A model generated the notes under the pieces. That model ran no database searches. It was given only the letters and a program-made list of their open reading frames with translations, and had not been told where the DNA came from. A stretch of 9,786 nucleotides of DNA, from positions 1 through 9,786 of the forward strand of contig NZ_JANJXQ010000164.1 of assembly GCF_024708915.1 (NCBI RefSeq), in the 5' to 3' direction. Positions 1 to 6,842 of this stretch are shown piece after piece. This stretch comes from Thiobacillus sp. (GTDB lineage Bacteria; Pseudomonadota; Gammaproteobacteria; Burkholderiales; Thiobacillaceae). The translations under genes and the position numbers were made by a program. Position 1 is the stretch's first letter, and each line of letters begins with the position of its first letter.

Positions 1-162
1 CTGGTTGAGGCGGCTCTCGGACCACCCCACGTAGGCCGTTCGGATGGCCCAGACGCCCCACACGAGCAGGACCGCGAACACGACGCCGACCAGGACGGTC
101 GCCATCGCGGAAGGCGCGATGCCGCTGTTGGCTTGAAATGCCGAGACCTGTGCGCCGTTCAT
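1..162 (-). CDS. ICE small membrane protein, PFL_4701/TIGR03758 type (3' part missing)
   Basis: The first 54 codons of a gene that runs off the left edge of the window. The product starts MNGAQVSAFQANSGIAPSAM and continues with a hydrophobic stretch (about residues 19-42) rich in Val, Leu, Ala and Trp, then a charged segment with WSESRLNQ, so it is probably a single-span inner-membrane protein. Members of this family (DUF3262-like) are about 80 residues long and sit directly after the RAQPRD gene in ICEclc/PFGI-1-type elements, where they are taken to be structural parts of the mating channel. The start is supported by a GGAGGG Shine-Dalgarno sequence 6 bases upstream and by an ATGA overlap (159-162) with the preceding stop codon, which suggests translational coupling. 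The family call rests on sequence recall and gene order; the biochemical role is unknown. Confidence 0.82.
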   Translation of the reverse strand, partial: MNGAQVSAFQANSGIAPSAMATVLVGVVFAVLLVWGVWAIRTAYVGWSESRLNQ

Positions 163-542
163 GGCTTGCCCTCCGCAGTCGTCGCCGGCAGCGGCTCGGA
201 CGCCCGCTCGGTGCGGTAGTCGCCGGCCAGTTCGGAGGGGTCGCGCGGCTGGGCGCGCGACGGTGTGAGATGGGCTCGGATGCCAGCGCGCACGCGCGCC
301 AGGTCAGCCAACAGCCTCGGGTAGTCGAAGTGGTAGCGCTCGCCCGGCGTGATGGGGGTATGCGCGGCGCTGTCCGCGACGGTGCGCTCCAGCGCGTCGA
401 GCTGGCGCAGCGCGGCGATCAGTTCCTGGCGCTGCGCCGGGGACTCGGCCAACGCCATCGGGGACTGCCCCAGCACGAGGGCCGTCACGAGAAAATTGGG
501 CACGCCGCGATGCGCGGCGCGCAGCCAGATCGAAGCCACCAT
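159..542 (-). CDS. ICE periplasmic protein, RAQPRD family (TIGR01690)
   Basis: A 127-residue protein carrying the diagnostic RAQPRD motif at residues 96-101 (SRAQPRDPSELAGDY context). It has an N-terminal signal peptide with a probable cut after MALA at residue 32, so the mature protein is periplasmic, about 95 residues long and largely helical. The family is known only from integrative conjugative elements of the PFGI-1/ICEclc class, next to type IV secretion genes; its role is not established. The ATG at 542 has an AGGA ribosome-binding site 8 bases upstream. It is the first gene after a 98-base spacer (543-640), which holds one copy of a motif also found before pilL, so it probably opens its own transcription unit. 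It overlaps the next gene by four bases. Confidence 0.9.
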   Translation of the reverse strand: MVASIWLRAAHRGVPNFLVTALVLGQSPMALAESPAQRQELIAALRQLDALERTVADSAAHTPITPGERYHFDYPRLLADLARVRAGIRAHLTPSRAQPRDPSELAGDYRTERASEPLPATTAEGKP

Positions 543-640
543 CGCGCCATTCCTGTGTGATCAGCAATGGGTTGATCGTGGAGATCAGGGCTGTTTTAGG
601 CCGCAAACAATAGGAACCTGCGGATGACCGGATTGATGGC
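543..640 (-). promoter_or_regulatory. Leader of the RAQPRD transcription unit with a shared promoter-like motif
   Basis: This is the largest gap in the transfer cluster. Its 599-618 segment reads GGTTCCTATTGTTTGCGGCC on the minus strand and matches 17 of 20 bases of 6759-6778 upstream of pilL. A second short match, AATCCGG (628-634), has AATCGGG as its partner upstream of pilL. The motif ends 56 bases before the RAQPRD start codon. TATTGT within it is a possible -10 hexamer, but no good -35 TTGACA is present, as expected for an activator-dependent promoter. The leader also contains a small inverted repeat (TGATC 573-577, GATCA 583-587) and three GATC sites. Promoter function is inferred from the repeat and its position, not from a consensus sigma-70 match. 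Confidence 0.5.
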
Positions 641-1402
641 TTAGAGGTACTTTTTGAAGCTGCCCGCGGTCAGGCTCACCGCGAGTCCCAGCAAGGCCGC
701 GCTGGGCAGCAGAATCACCAGCGGATGCACCGAAATCGGCAGCGCGAGGTAGGTGACCCACGGCAGCACGGCTAGCGGCATCAACGAGGCTTTCGCACGG
801 TGGTAGATGAAGCCCGATTCGCGGCCCGCGCCGAACCGGCGCACGTCGCGCCGCACCAGCCCGTCGATCAAGCCGACGAAGGCCGCGGTAAGGATCAGCG
901 GTAGCGTGAGCACCAGGACCAGCAGGCGCACCAGGAACGTGAGCGTCGTGAAGGCTGCGGCGATCAGGTAGCTCTCGGCCCAGACATAGACCTGGCTGAT
1001 GTAGTAGCGGAAGTTGCGCACGCCGTCCTGGCTCTTGCCCAGGCTGGGCGCACGGGCGCGCTCTGCGGTCTGGCTCGTGCGCTCCAGCAAGCCTGAGCGC
1101 ACGAACACCCATTCGTAGCCGGTATCCACCAGTTGGTGTGCTGTACGCCCTGGCTCCTGCACGACCACGCTGCGCGTGAAGTGGTTCGACAGGTGCCCCA
1201 GCTCGTACTGCAGCATCTGCTGGGAATGCCGCCAGCCTTGATCCTTCCAGAACAAGTGCATGCCGACGCACTCCACCACGATCGAGAACAGCAGCGAGCC
1301 GATCAGCACCCCGAGCAGCCGGAACGGCAAGGTGATGGTGCCGACGATCAGGCCCTGGCGCTGGTTCTGCTCCCGTTGCGCGGTTGAGGCGGCATCCTTC
1401 AT
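641..1402 (-). CDS. ICE membrane protein, PFL_4697/TIGR03747 family
   Basis: A 253-residue polytopic inner-membrane protein. Hydrophobic segments lie at about residues 18-45, 145-177 (long, possibly two helices), 207-224 and 227-247. Between the first and second there is a hydrophilic loop of about 95 residues (46-142) with conserved-looking aromatic and charged residues (YEWVFVRSGLLER). Members of this family always follow the TraD-type coupling protein in PFGI-1/ICEclc-like elements and are presumed partners of the coupling protein or inner-membrane channel; no enzymatic motif is visible. The start has a GAGG ribosome-binding site 7 bases upstream and shares an ATGA overlap (1399-1402) with the traD stop codon, pointing to coupled translation and perhaps matched stoichiometry. 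The family call is confident; the molecular role is inferred. Confidence 0.9.
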   Translation of the reverse strand: MKDAASTAQREQNQRQGLIVGTITLPFRLLGVLIGSLLFSIVVECVGMHLFWKDQGWRHSQQMLQYELGHLSNHFTRSVVVQEPGRTAHQLVDTGYEWVFVRSGLLERTSQTAERARAPSLGKSQDGVRNFRYYISQVYVWAESYLIAAAFTTLTFLVRLLVLVLTLPLILTAAFVGLIDGLVRRDVRRFGAGRESGFIYHRAKASLMPLAVLPWVTYLALPISVHPLVILLPSAALLGLAVSLTAGSFKKYL

Positions 1403-3591
1403 GGCGATGCCTCGTTGCCTGCGCTGTCCTCGGCGCCGGTGACCACCGCGCCAGGCTCGGCCGGAGCGGCGTCATCCAGCAGATCGTCGGGCAAGGACGC
1501 ATCCTGCAAGGCCGGGGAACTGGTGAACTCCCACCACTGCGTGGCCTCGCTGTAGCTCCGGCGCATGTACCCCGCGAGTTGCTGCAAGTCCGCCGGCATC
1601 ACTTCGTCCGGGTCCGGCGCCGGCAGCGGCATGCGCACCTTCCAAAGCTGGCCGCCCTGCAGCAGCGCGAAGCATTGGCCTTTGGGCAGGCCGACGACAT
1701 GCGACGGCTCGATCATCGGTACGCTGGTGCTGCTGATCCGGTCCTGCGTGTTCGACGTGAAATCCGTCGCCCCACGGATGTCCGAGCTGTCGGTGGCGCC
1801 CGAGACGATGGTGGTCGTATAGACCTCGACCTTCGGCAACTGCCGGGTCAGCAGTTCGGCCGTGGCGGTCTCCCTGACCCTGAGCATGAACAGGTTGTTG
1901 AAATTTCCGATCACCTGGCCGGCCTTGGCCCGGTTGCCGATGCGGGCCTCGATGTCCGAGAGGGTCTGCGTGTACGCGGTAACCTGTAGCCCGGCACCAC
2001 CGCCCTTGTTGATCAGCGGCACGAATTCGTCACCCATGAGTTCATTGAATTCGTCCGCATGGACATTGATCGGCACGCGCGCGCCGGCCGATGCACCCGG
2101 CAGGCCGTCGTCGATCCCGTGCTTGTAGATGTGGCCGGCGACCGACACGAGATCGCTGAACATCGAGTTGCCGACTGCGGCGGCGACCTCGGCGTCGGAG
2201 AGCGCATCCAGGCCAACATAGACGATGGCGCGCTTTCGGATGACCTGCATCCAATCGAAGATCGGACGTGGGTCGGCCAGGTCGGAGTAGTTCGGTGCCA
2301 GAAGCTGGGCGATCTTGCCGCTCGTGAGCTTCTCCAGCAGCGGCAGCAGCGATGCGACGATCTTGTCGAAATAGGTCTTGTCGTAGCGGACGGCACTGCG
2401 CAAGCCGTCGAGCACCGGGTCGTAGTTGCGCGCCTGGGAGAGGTACTGCTCCAGCGCCACGACGCGCTTCTCGCGCCCGATCATGTTCCTGGGGATGTTC
2501 TTCTCGTTGAGCTTGGCCTCGATCTGGACGATCACCTCCCAGGCCTTGGGCTCCGTCTTGGCGAAATAGTGCTGGGCGTACTCGATGAACAGCGCGTCGA
2601 TGTTGATGACGTGGCGCTGGATCAGCATGTAGTCCGGGCGCTGCCCCAGTTCCACCAAGGCGCGCGCGATGATGTTGACGAACCGCCACGCGAACTCCCT
2701 GAAAGCGGCACTGTTGCCTTCGCCGGAGAGCTGCCCCGCGATGCGCGTCGCCACTTCCGAGATCCGGCCGAAGCGGCCCACGGCGTTGTAGCGGGCGCTG
2801 ATTTCCGGCCAGCCCAGGTGGAAGATGTAGAACTCGCCTTCGCGGCCCGCGCGCTGGGCCTCGACGTACATCCGCTTCAAGAGATCGGCATCCCCCTTGG
2901 GGTCGATGACGATCACGACCTCGTGCTCGCCCGCGGCGTTCTTGCGGCGGATGTCCTGGGTGACGAACAACTCGGCGAGCCGCGTCTTGCCCACGCGCGT
3001 GGTGCCCAGCACCAGCGAATGCCCGACGCGCTCGCCCAGCGGCAGGCTGACATCCACCTCGTCGGGTTCGATGCCATGCAGCCGCGGCAGGCCGCCGACC
3101 GGCGGCAGCGGGCGCACCGGATTCATGGGCACGTCCCAGCCCGTGAGCGCGGGCAGCCGGGACAGCGGGAACGGCGCGAACTCCAGCCGTTCCTCCAGGC
3201 GCCTCGCCAGCCGGTAGGCCGGCGTCGGCTCCACGTACCGGCGAAACTCCGGCCGGTACGTCTGCATCAGCCTATGGGTGTGCTTCTGCTCCCAGAGGAA
3301 CCCGCGCCCCACGAACAGCCGCTGCTGGCTGACCGGCACGTCCTTGCTCGTCATCACGTACCGCGGCAGGCGGCGGATGTTGCGCCGGTAGCGCAGGATG
3401 ACGCGGGCATCGCGATAGCGGATTGCGCCGTAGGCGCCGAACGCCAGCGCGCTGCCGACGCCCATCGCTGGGCTCAGCGCGAGCGACCATGGGGCCACCA
3501 GGCACAGAAACGCGGCGCCTGCACACGCCGCGACGGTGTATAGCTCCACCGCTGGACGTAGCAGAACCTCGACCGGCTGTTTCCCCGACAT
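1399..3591 (-). CDS. traD: Type IV conjugative coupling protein TraD (SXT/TOL subfamily, TIGR03743)
   Basis: A 730-residue membrane-anchored hexameric ATPase that recruits the relaxase-DNA complex and pumps it into the type IV secretion channel. Two hydrophobic stretches (about residues 20-41 and 43-58) anchor it in the inner membrane; the rest is cytosolic. Walker A is GTTRVGKT (196-203), followed by IVIDPKGD (227-234). The second acidic motif, NVHADEFNELMGDEF, lies at about 509-523, followed by the TAYTQTLSDIEARIGN segment typical of TraD/TraG/VirD4 proteins. Between them is an all-helical region (about 280-430). The length suits the SXT/TOL subfamily. The C-terminal 60 residues are acidic and low in complexity (DDLLDDAAPAEPG), a plausible docking tail. 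The gene starts 4 bases after the upstream stop with only a weak Shine-Dalgarno sequence, so it probably depends on translational coupling. Intact, with no missing key residue. Confidence 0.96.
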   Translation of the reverse strand: MSGKQPVEVLLRPAVELYTVAACAGAAFLCLVAPWSLALSPAMGVGSALAFGAYGAIRYRDARVILRYRRNIRRLPRYVMTSKDVPVSQQRLFVGRGFLWEQKHTHRLMQTYRPEFRRYVEPTPAYRLARRLEERLEFAPFPLSRLPALTGWDVPMNPVRPLPPVGGLPRLHGIEPDEVDVSLPLGERVGHSLVLGTTRVGKTRLAELFVTQDIRRKNAAGEHEVVIVIDPKGDADLLKRMYVEAQRAGREGEFYIFHLGWPEISARYNAVGRFGRISEVATRIAGQLSGEGNSAAFREFAWRFVNIIARALVELGQRPDYMLIQRHVINIDALFIEYAQHYFAKTEPKAWEVIVQIEAKLNEKNIPRNMIGREKRVVALEQYLSQARNYDPVLDGLRSAVRYDKTYFDKIVASLLPLLEKLTSGKIAQLLAPNYSDLADPRPIFDWMQVIRKRAIVYVGLDALSDAEVAAAVGNSMFSDLVSVAGHIYKHGIDDGLPGASAGARVPINVHADEFNELMGDEFVPLINKGGGAGLQVTAYTQTLSDIEARIGNRAKAGQVIGNFNNLFMLRVRETATAELLTRQLPKVEVYTTTIVSGATDSSDIRGATDFTSNTQDRISSTSVPMIEPSHVVGLPKGQCFALLQGGQLWKVRMPLPAPDPDEVMPADLQQLAGYMRRSYSEATQWWEFTSSPALQDASLPDDLLDDAAPAEPGAVVTGAEDSAGNEASP

Positions 3592-3595
3592 GGCT

Positions 3596-4144
3596 TCATT
3601 GCTCGATGCCGGTGGCCGTGATCAGCGCCGGGTAGTGCCGCAGGCCCAGGCGATCGGCCAGGTCGTCTCCGGCCACGGGCGCGAGGGGCACGCCCGGCGC
3701 CAGGGTACGCAGCCGTGCCAGGCCCTGCACGGTCTCGACGTTGACCACCAGGCCGACCGCGCCGCGTTCGCGCAAAGCCGCGCCGCGCCGCTGCAACCAG
3801 GCCCGGGAAGCCTCGTCGTCGCCGATGACCGCGAACGGCCGCAGGCCGGGCGCTTCGATCACGCGCCGCGCGACGGTGCCGGGCGTGAGCTTGGTGCTGC
3901 GCACCGGCAGCATCGCGGCTTCGTCCGCTGGCGTGGCGGGAACCCGGGGCGTCGGGATGGGTGGCCGGGCCGGCGCGTTGGCGCGCGGCTGGAGGTTCAG
4001 GGCCTCGTAGTACGGCAGCGCCGACGTGCCGCCATGGTCCTCGACCACGATCAGCGGCTCGCCGGCACGCGAGGCCAGCGGCAGGCCTGCCAGCAGCACG
4101 AGCAGGACCGTGAATGCGAGATGGGCCGGATGGGGTTTCGTCAT
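3596..4144 (-). CDS. ICE periplasmic protein, PFL_4695/TIGR03765 family
   Basis: A 182-residue exported protein. The signal peptide spans about residues 1-27 (hydrophobic core FTVLLVLLAGLPLA, probable cut after SRA). A Pro/Arg-rich linker (about 56-75) leads to a C-terminal domain (about 103-180) ending DRLGLRHYPALITATGIEQ. The HYPALIT segment and alternating beta/alpha pattern resemble a thioredoxin-like fold as seen in TrbC/TraW-type transfer proteins, but the protein has no cysteine at all, so a redox role is excluded. Its usual place between the transglycosylase and TraD in PFGI-1/ICEclc-like elements supports the family call. The chosen ATG (4142-4144) has AGGAG 8 bases upstream and an ATGA overlap with the preceding gene. 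The function is unknown; a structural or chaperone role at the mating channel is inference. Confidence 0.88.
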   Translation of the reverse strand: MTKPHPAHLAFTVLLVLLAGLPLASRAGEPLIVVEDHGGTSALPYYEALNLQPRANAPARPPIPTPRVPATPADEAAMLPVRSTKLTPGTVARRVIEAPGLRPFAVIGDDEASRAWLQRRGAALRERGAVGLVVNVETVQGLARLRTLAPGVPLAPVAGDDLADRLGLRHYPALITATGIEQ

Positions 4145-4743
4145 GGGGAGGTCTCCTGGCGCGCGGCGAGGACCGCGGCGGTTGGGCGTGCGCCCTGCAC
4201 GCGGGCAAGGTGGCGGGACACGCTGCGCCGATAGCGGGCGGCGGGCTCGCCACCCGCAGGACGGTGGTAGCGGCCGATCGCCAGCAGCCAGTCCTCGCCG
4301 GAGGTGTGCTGCTCCTTCAGGATCTCGGCGGCGATGGCGAGGTTGCGGTACGGGTCCAGCAGGTCGCACGCGCTGGTGAAGCGGTGCTTGTGGTAGCCGA
4401 GGTTGATCTGGCCCAGGCCCGCGTCGATGCGCGTGTGCGGCGTGGCGCGCATCGCCTGCTGCAGGCCGGCGCAGGCATCGGCCCGCGTGGCGAAGCGGCG
4501 GGACTGGCCGGCGACGTTGAGGGACCACGGCCATGGGACGATGCGCCCGTTGCGCCGGAGGCCGCTCTCCTGCAAGGCCACGGCGTAGAGCACCGTCGAG
4601 GGGATGCCTGCGCGCTGGGCGGCAAGCTGGTAGGCCGGTGGCGGAACCTCCTGGGCATGGCCCGTGCAGGTGTACAGGCCAGCGGCGAGCACCAGTGCGC
4701 GCAAGAACTGCGATACGCGGGCGGCTACGGCTGGCGCTGCCAT
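4141..4743 (-). CDS. Lytic transglycosylase (SLT/lysozyme-like), conjugation-associated
   Basis: A 200-residue exported muramidase-like enzyme that would cleave glycan strands by lytic transglycosylation and so open the peptidoglycan for assembly of the secretion channel (VirB1/PilT-like role). The signal peptide runs to about residue 30 (TCTGHA|QEV). The catalytic glutamate is E59 in YAVALQESGL, followed by the SLT signature GLGQINLGYH (109-118), a conserved DPYRNLAIAAEIL helix (130-142) and the terminal AIGRYHRPAGG segment (155-165). Two cysteines of the mature protein, C91 and C127, could form a disulfide. The ATG at 4743 has GAGGTG 8 bases upstream and the gene overlaps the end of the previous one by 19 bases. 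The arrangement (PFL_4693-like, SLT, PFL_4695-like, TraD) is the standard one for this ICE class. Confidence 0.93.
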   Translation of the reverse strand: MAAPAVAARVSQFLRALVLAAGLYTCTGHAQEVPPPAYQLAAQRAGIPSTVLYAVALQESGLRRNGRIVPWPWSLNVAGQSRRFATRADACAGLQQAMRATPHTRIDAGLGQINLGYHKHRFTSACDLLDPYRNLAIAAEILKEQHTSGEDWLLAIGRYHRPAGGEPAARYRRSVSRHLARVQGARPTAAVLAARQETSP

Positions 4744-5450
4744 TGGCCGTTCACCTCGCGCACGGCGGCGGGCAAGTCACCGGACAGGCCGAGCGCCAAC
4801 CAACGGCCACTGTCGTGGTTGAGCGTGATGCTGCCGGCCCGCACGCGCGCCGGGTCGATCTGCGCGCGCTTGGCCCAGTCCCGAATGCGCGCGTCGTCCT
4901 GGCGGCTGCCCACCATGTACAGGTCGAACTCCGCGCCCGAGGATTGCAGGCGCTGCACGAGCTGCCCGCAGGCGGCGCAGCCGTCCTTGACGAACACCGC
5001 CATGCGGCCGCTGCCGCGCGTGGCGACAGCGCCCGGCTTGTCATCAGGCAGGTTCACGCGCTGCATGCCCGGATTCAGACGCTGCCAGGCTTCGTCGTAG
5101 GCGCGCTGGTAGGCGAGCAGCTTCTCGACGCGGCGCGCTTCGACCTGCACCTGCAGTTCTGCGTAGCGCCGCCGCTCTTCGTCGGTGCGTGCCTCGATGC
5201 CCAGGGCGGAAAGCGGGTCCAGGTTGGGCGAGTAGATACCCAGCGGCCCGTCCATCAGCTCGCGGTAGCGTTCCCATTCCTGCCGTTGCAGACCCCATTC
5301 GCTGGCCGTCCGGTCGTCCAGCACGCGGGCGGCCAGCGGGCGCTCCTGGCTCTGTGCATTGCGCGCGGGTGCCGTGGCGGGTTGCTGCGCCCAGGCGGGC
5401 CACTGCACCGACGCCAGCACGAGTACGGAAAGGAGGATCGACGGCTTCAT
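4725..5450 (-). CDS. ICE thioredoxin-like periplasmic protein, PFL_4693/TIGR03759 family
   Basis: A 241-residue exported protein. The signal peptide ends near residue 21 (QWPAWA|QQP). An N-terminal helical region (about 45-130) contains WGLQRQEWERYRELMDGPLG and a Glu/Arg-rich helix (about 88-125). The C-terminal domain (about 148-241) opens with the strand MAVFVKDGCAACGQL, whose CAAC pair (158, 161) is placed as in thioredoxin-fold proteins, and goes on with alternating strands and helices. C158 and C161 are the only cysteines. The family is restricted to PFGI-1/ICEclc-like elements. A role in thiol-disulfide exchange or assembly of transfer proteins in the periplasm is likely but not proven. 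The ATG at 5450 has GGAG 8 bases upstream and lies 14 bases after the upstream gene; the open frame extends 31 codons further, but only this start has a ribosome site next to a signal peptide. Confidence 0.88.
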   Translation of the reverse strand: MKPSILLSVLVLASVQWPAWAQQPATAPARNAQSQERPLAARVLDDRTASEWGLQRQEWERYRELMDGPLGIYSPNLDPLSALGIEARTDEERRRYAELQVQVEARRVEKLLAYQRAYDEAWQRLNPGMQRVNLPDDKPGAVATRGSGRMAVFVKDGCAACGQLVQRLQSSGAEFDLYMVGSRQDDARIRDWAKRAQIDPARVRAGSITLNHDSGRWLALGLSGDLPAAVREVNGQWQRQP

Positions 5451-5464
5451 GGGGTGTGCTCCGG

Positions 5465-6109
5465 TCAGGGGATCGCCACGCGGCGCGTCTGGTCGCCGGC
5501 CTGGAACACCGCGGTGTTGCCCTCGACCGCCTGCAAACGCCATGGGCCGACCGCATCACCGGGCAGCAGCACCTGAAGCTGGTCGGGTGTGAGGTCCCCG
5601 GCTGTCGGCGCGACCGACACGCTGCGCTGGCCGGCGCGCAGTTCGGCGCCGACGACGCGGAACGGCAGTGGCGGCGGTTCGGCCTTGGAGGCGGCGGGCT
5701 TGCTTGGTGCGCGTGCTTGGACGGGCGCTGCGGCACGCGCGGCGGTCTGGCGTGTCTTGATCTGCTCGATCTCCGCGCGCAGTGCCTGAAGATCGTCGGC
5801 GGCGGCATAGCCGTTCAGCGACTTCTCCACCTGGGCGGCGCGCGCTTCCAGGATTTGGCGGGTATCTTTGAGGTCAGCGGCCGTTGCGACGGCAGGACGC
5901 TGCTGGATAGCCTCGATCGTCTCGGCCAGGCCAGTCGCCTGCGCTTCCAGGCGTTGCAGGCGTGAATCCAGCCGGTCCTGGTCGGTTTGGTCGCGCATCG
6001 CCAGGTAGCCGAGCGCCACGATGACGCTGAGGCCGATCAGCCAGAGCCAGAGCAGGCTTTGCACCACCACGGCGGCGGTCGGGCGCCGCGAAGGTTGCGG
6101 AGCATTCAT
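5465..6109 (-). CDS. Membrane-anchored coiled-coil protein of the ICE transfer operon
   Basis: A 214-residue bitopic protein that I do not recognise by name. A short basic N-terminus is followed by one transmembrane helix (about residues 15-38, SLLWLWLIGLSVIVALGYLA), a coiled coil (about 44-128, heptad-like Leu/Ile/Ala), an Ala/Pro/Lys linker (about 128-148) and a compact C-terminal domain (149-214). That domain, FRVVGAELRAG ... LLPGDAVGPWRLQAV ... GNTAVFQAGDQTRRVAIP, has the Gly-Asp turn and strand pattern of GspC/PilP HR domains, which contact secretins; this similarity is by eye only. The predicted topology is a cytosolic N-terminus with the rest in the periplasm. It has a perfect AGGAGG site 6 bases before the ATG and an ATGA overlap (6106-6109) with pilL, so the two products are probably made together. 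Confidence 0.8.
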   Translation of the reverse strand: MNAPQPSRRPTAAVVVQSLLWLWLIGLSVIVALGYLAMRDQTDQDRLDSRLQRLEAQATGLAETIEAIQQRPAVATAADLKDTRQILEARAAQVEKSLNGYAAADDLQALRAEIEQIKTRQTAARAAAPVQARAPSKPAASKAEPPPLPFRVVGAELRAGQRSVSVAPTAGDLTPDQLQVLLPGDAVGPWRLQAVEGNTAVFQAGDQTRRVAIP

Positions 6110-6705
6110 GGCTGGCCTCCTGGAATGGAAGGCATCAGCGGGAAGGTCTGCACTGCATCGGCGGCGCTCGGCTCGGGCGTGGGTTCGACGGCCACGCGGT
6201 CGCCGGGCCGGTCGAAGCAAATCTGTCGGGCGCGGTCATCCGCGTGCAGTTCCCAGGCCGGCCCAGCCAGGGTGAGCAGTGCATCGCGCAAGGTCATGGG
6301 ACCGAGATGCAGGTGCGCCGCCGGCAGCGGCAGCGCGTACAGTTCGATCACGGCATGCGCGGTCTGGCACAGGCCGTAGCCGCTGCGTTTGAGTACGTGC
6401 CGCAGCCCATCCCCGACCGTGGCGCGTGCATCCTCGGGCATGGACACGTCGATGGTCTGCAACAGCAGGTCGCGCTGCGCTGCCATGGGTGCCAGTTCGA
6501 CCAGTGTGTAGCGGGCGTAGCGCACGACCGGGATGTACTCGGGCGCTTCGGGTTCGGGCGCGGCCGAGACTTCCTCGATGGTGTCGAGCGCGACCGGCGC
6601 AGTCGTCGTCGCGCAGCCACCGGCCAGCACCGACCACAGCAGGCCGAGAAATCCCGCCAGCAGGCGGCGTTCGGGATGGTGAAACCAGGGTGGAGAGGGG
6701 CACAT
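6106..6705 (-). CDS. pilL: PilL N-terminal-type lipoprotein (TIGR03748-like), first gene of the transfer operon
   Basis: A 199-residue protein with a lipoprotein-type signal: basic residues (HHPERR), a hydrophobic core and LAGGC with the lipidated cysteine at C31. After an acidic Pro/Glu linker (about 41-58) comes a domain at 62-165 (IPVVRYARYTLVEL ... LRHVLKRSGYGLC ... GPMTLRDALLTLAGPAWELHADDRARQICF). This pattern is known as the PilL N-terminal domain in plasmid R64 pil loci and in ICEs, and it resembles N0/TcpQ-type modules of secretin partners. C113 and C163 may form a disulfide. The tail (170-199) is Pro/Ala-rich. The start at 6705 has AGGA 9 bases upstream. The rest of a type IV pilus locus (pilN-pilV) is not in the window, so the gene symbol reflects the domain only. 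It follows a terminator and a shared motif, so it should be promoter-proximal. Confidence 0.85.
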   Translation of the reverse strand: MCPSPPWFHHPERRLLAGFLGLLWSVLAGGCATTTAPVALDTIEEVSAAPEPEAPEYIPVVRYARYTLVELAPMAAQRDLLLQTIDVSMPEDARATVGDGLRHVLKRSGYGLCQTAHAVIELYALPLPAAHLHLGPMTLRDALLTLAGPAWELHADDRARQICFDRPGDRVAVEPTPEPSAADAVQTFPLMPSIPGGQP

Positions 6706-6805
6706 AGCTCGGCGTCCTGAAACATCGAGCCCTCACCATCGCCGCTCTGGCCACGAACGGCAGCAAACAATGCGAACCACGCAGCGCCCGATTTACCGGG
6801 AGCGG
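6706..6805 (-). promoter_or_regulatory. Candidate promoter/activator region of the pilL transfer operon
   Basis: The spacer between the helicase terminator and pilL. Its 6759-6778 segment reads GGTTCGCATTGTTTGCTGCC on the minus strand, a 17/20 match to 599-618 before the RAQPRD gene, in the same orientation. AATCGGG (6787-6793) lies 8 bases upstream of it, matching AATCCGG at 9 bases in the other copy. The motif ends 53 bases before the pilL ATG, against 56 in the other copy. CATTGT could act as a weak -10 element; no consensus -35 is present. Because a strong terminator separates it from the preceding gene, this spacer must hold the promoter for pilL unless transcription reads through. The regulator is not identifiable from the sequence. 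Confidence 0.55.
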
Positions 6806-6830
6806 AAAAAAAACGGCCCCGAAGGGCCGT
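6806..6830 (-). terminator. Rho-independent terminator after the helicase gene
   Basis: On the minus strand a perfect 7-bp stem ACGGCCC / GGGCCGT closes a TTCG tetraloop and is followed directly by eight T residues (complement of A 6806-6813). It lies 12 bases after the helicase stop codon. All elements of an intrinsic terminator are present, so the accessory unit (helicase and upstream genes) should end here and the pilL operon should start afresh. Confidence 0.95.
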
Positions 6831-6842
6831 AAGTGGAACGTG

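Noticed and set aside
585..1502. Alternative 305-codon minus-strand frame overlapping the PFL_4697-type gene
   Set aside because: The Arg/Ala-rich frame lacks the hydrophobic pattern; the 641-1402 frame has clear membrane helices, a ribosome site and an ATGA overlap with traD.
2059..3543. Plus-strand open frame of 494 codons opposite traD
   Set aside because: It lies wholly antisense to traD, which has full Walker motifs. Its translation is Arg/Ala/Asp/His-rich without recognisable domains, the usual shadow of high-GC codon bias.
4114..5576. Two long plus-strand frames (4114-5100 and 4533-5576) opposite the transglycosylase and PFL_4693-type genes
   Set aside because: They overlap each other and several well-supported minus-strand genes, and their products look like random GC-rich translation.
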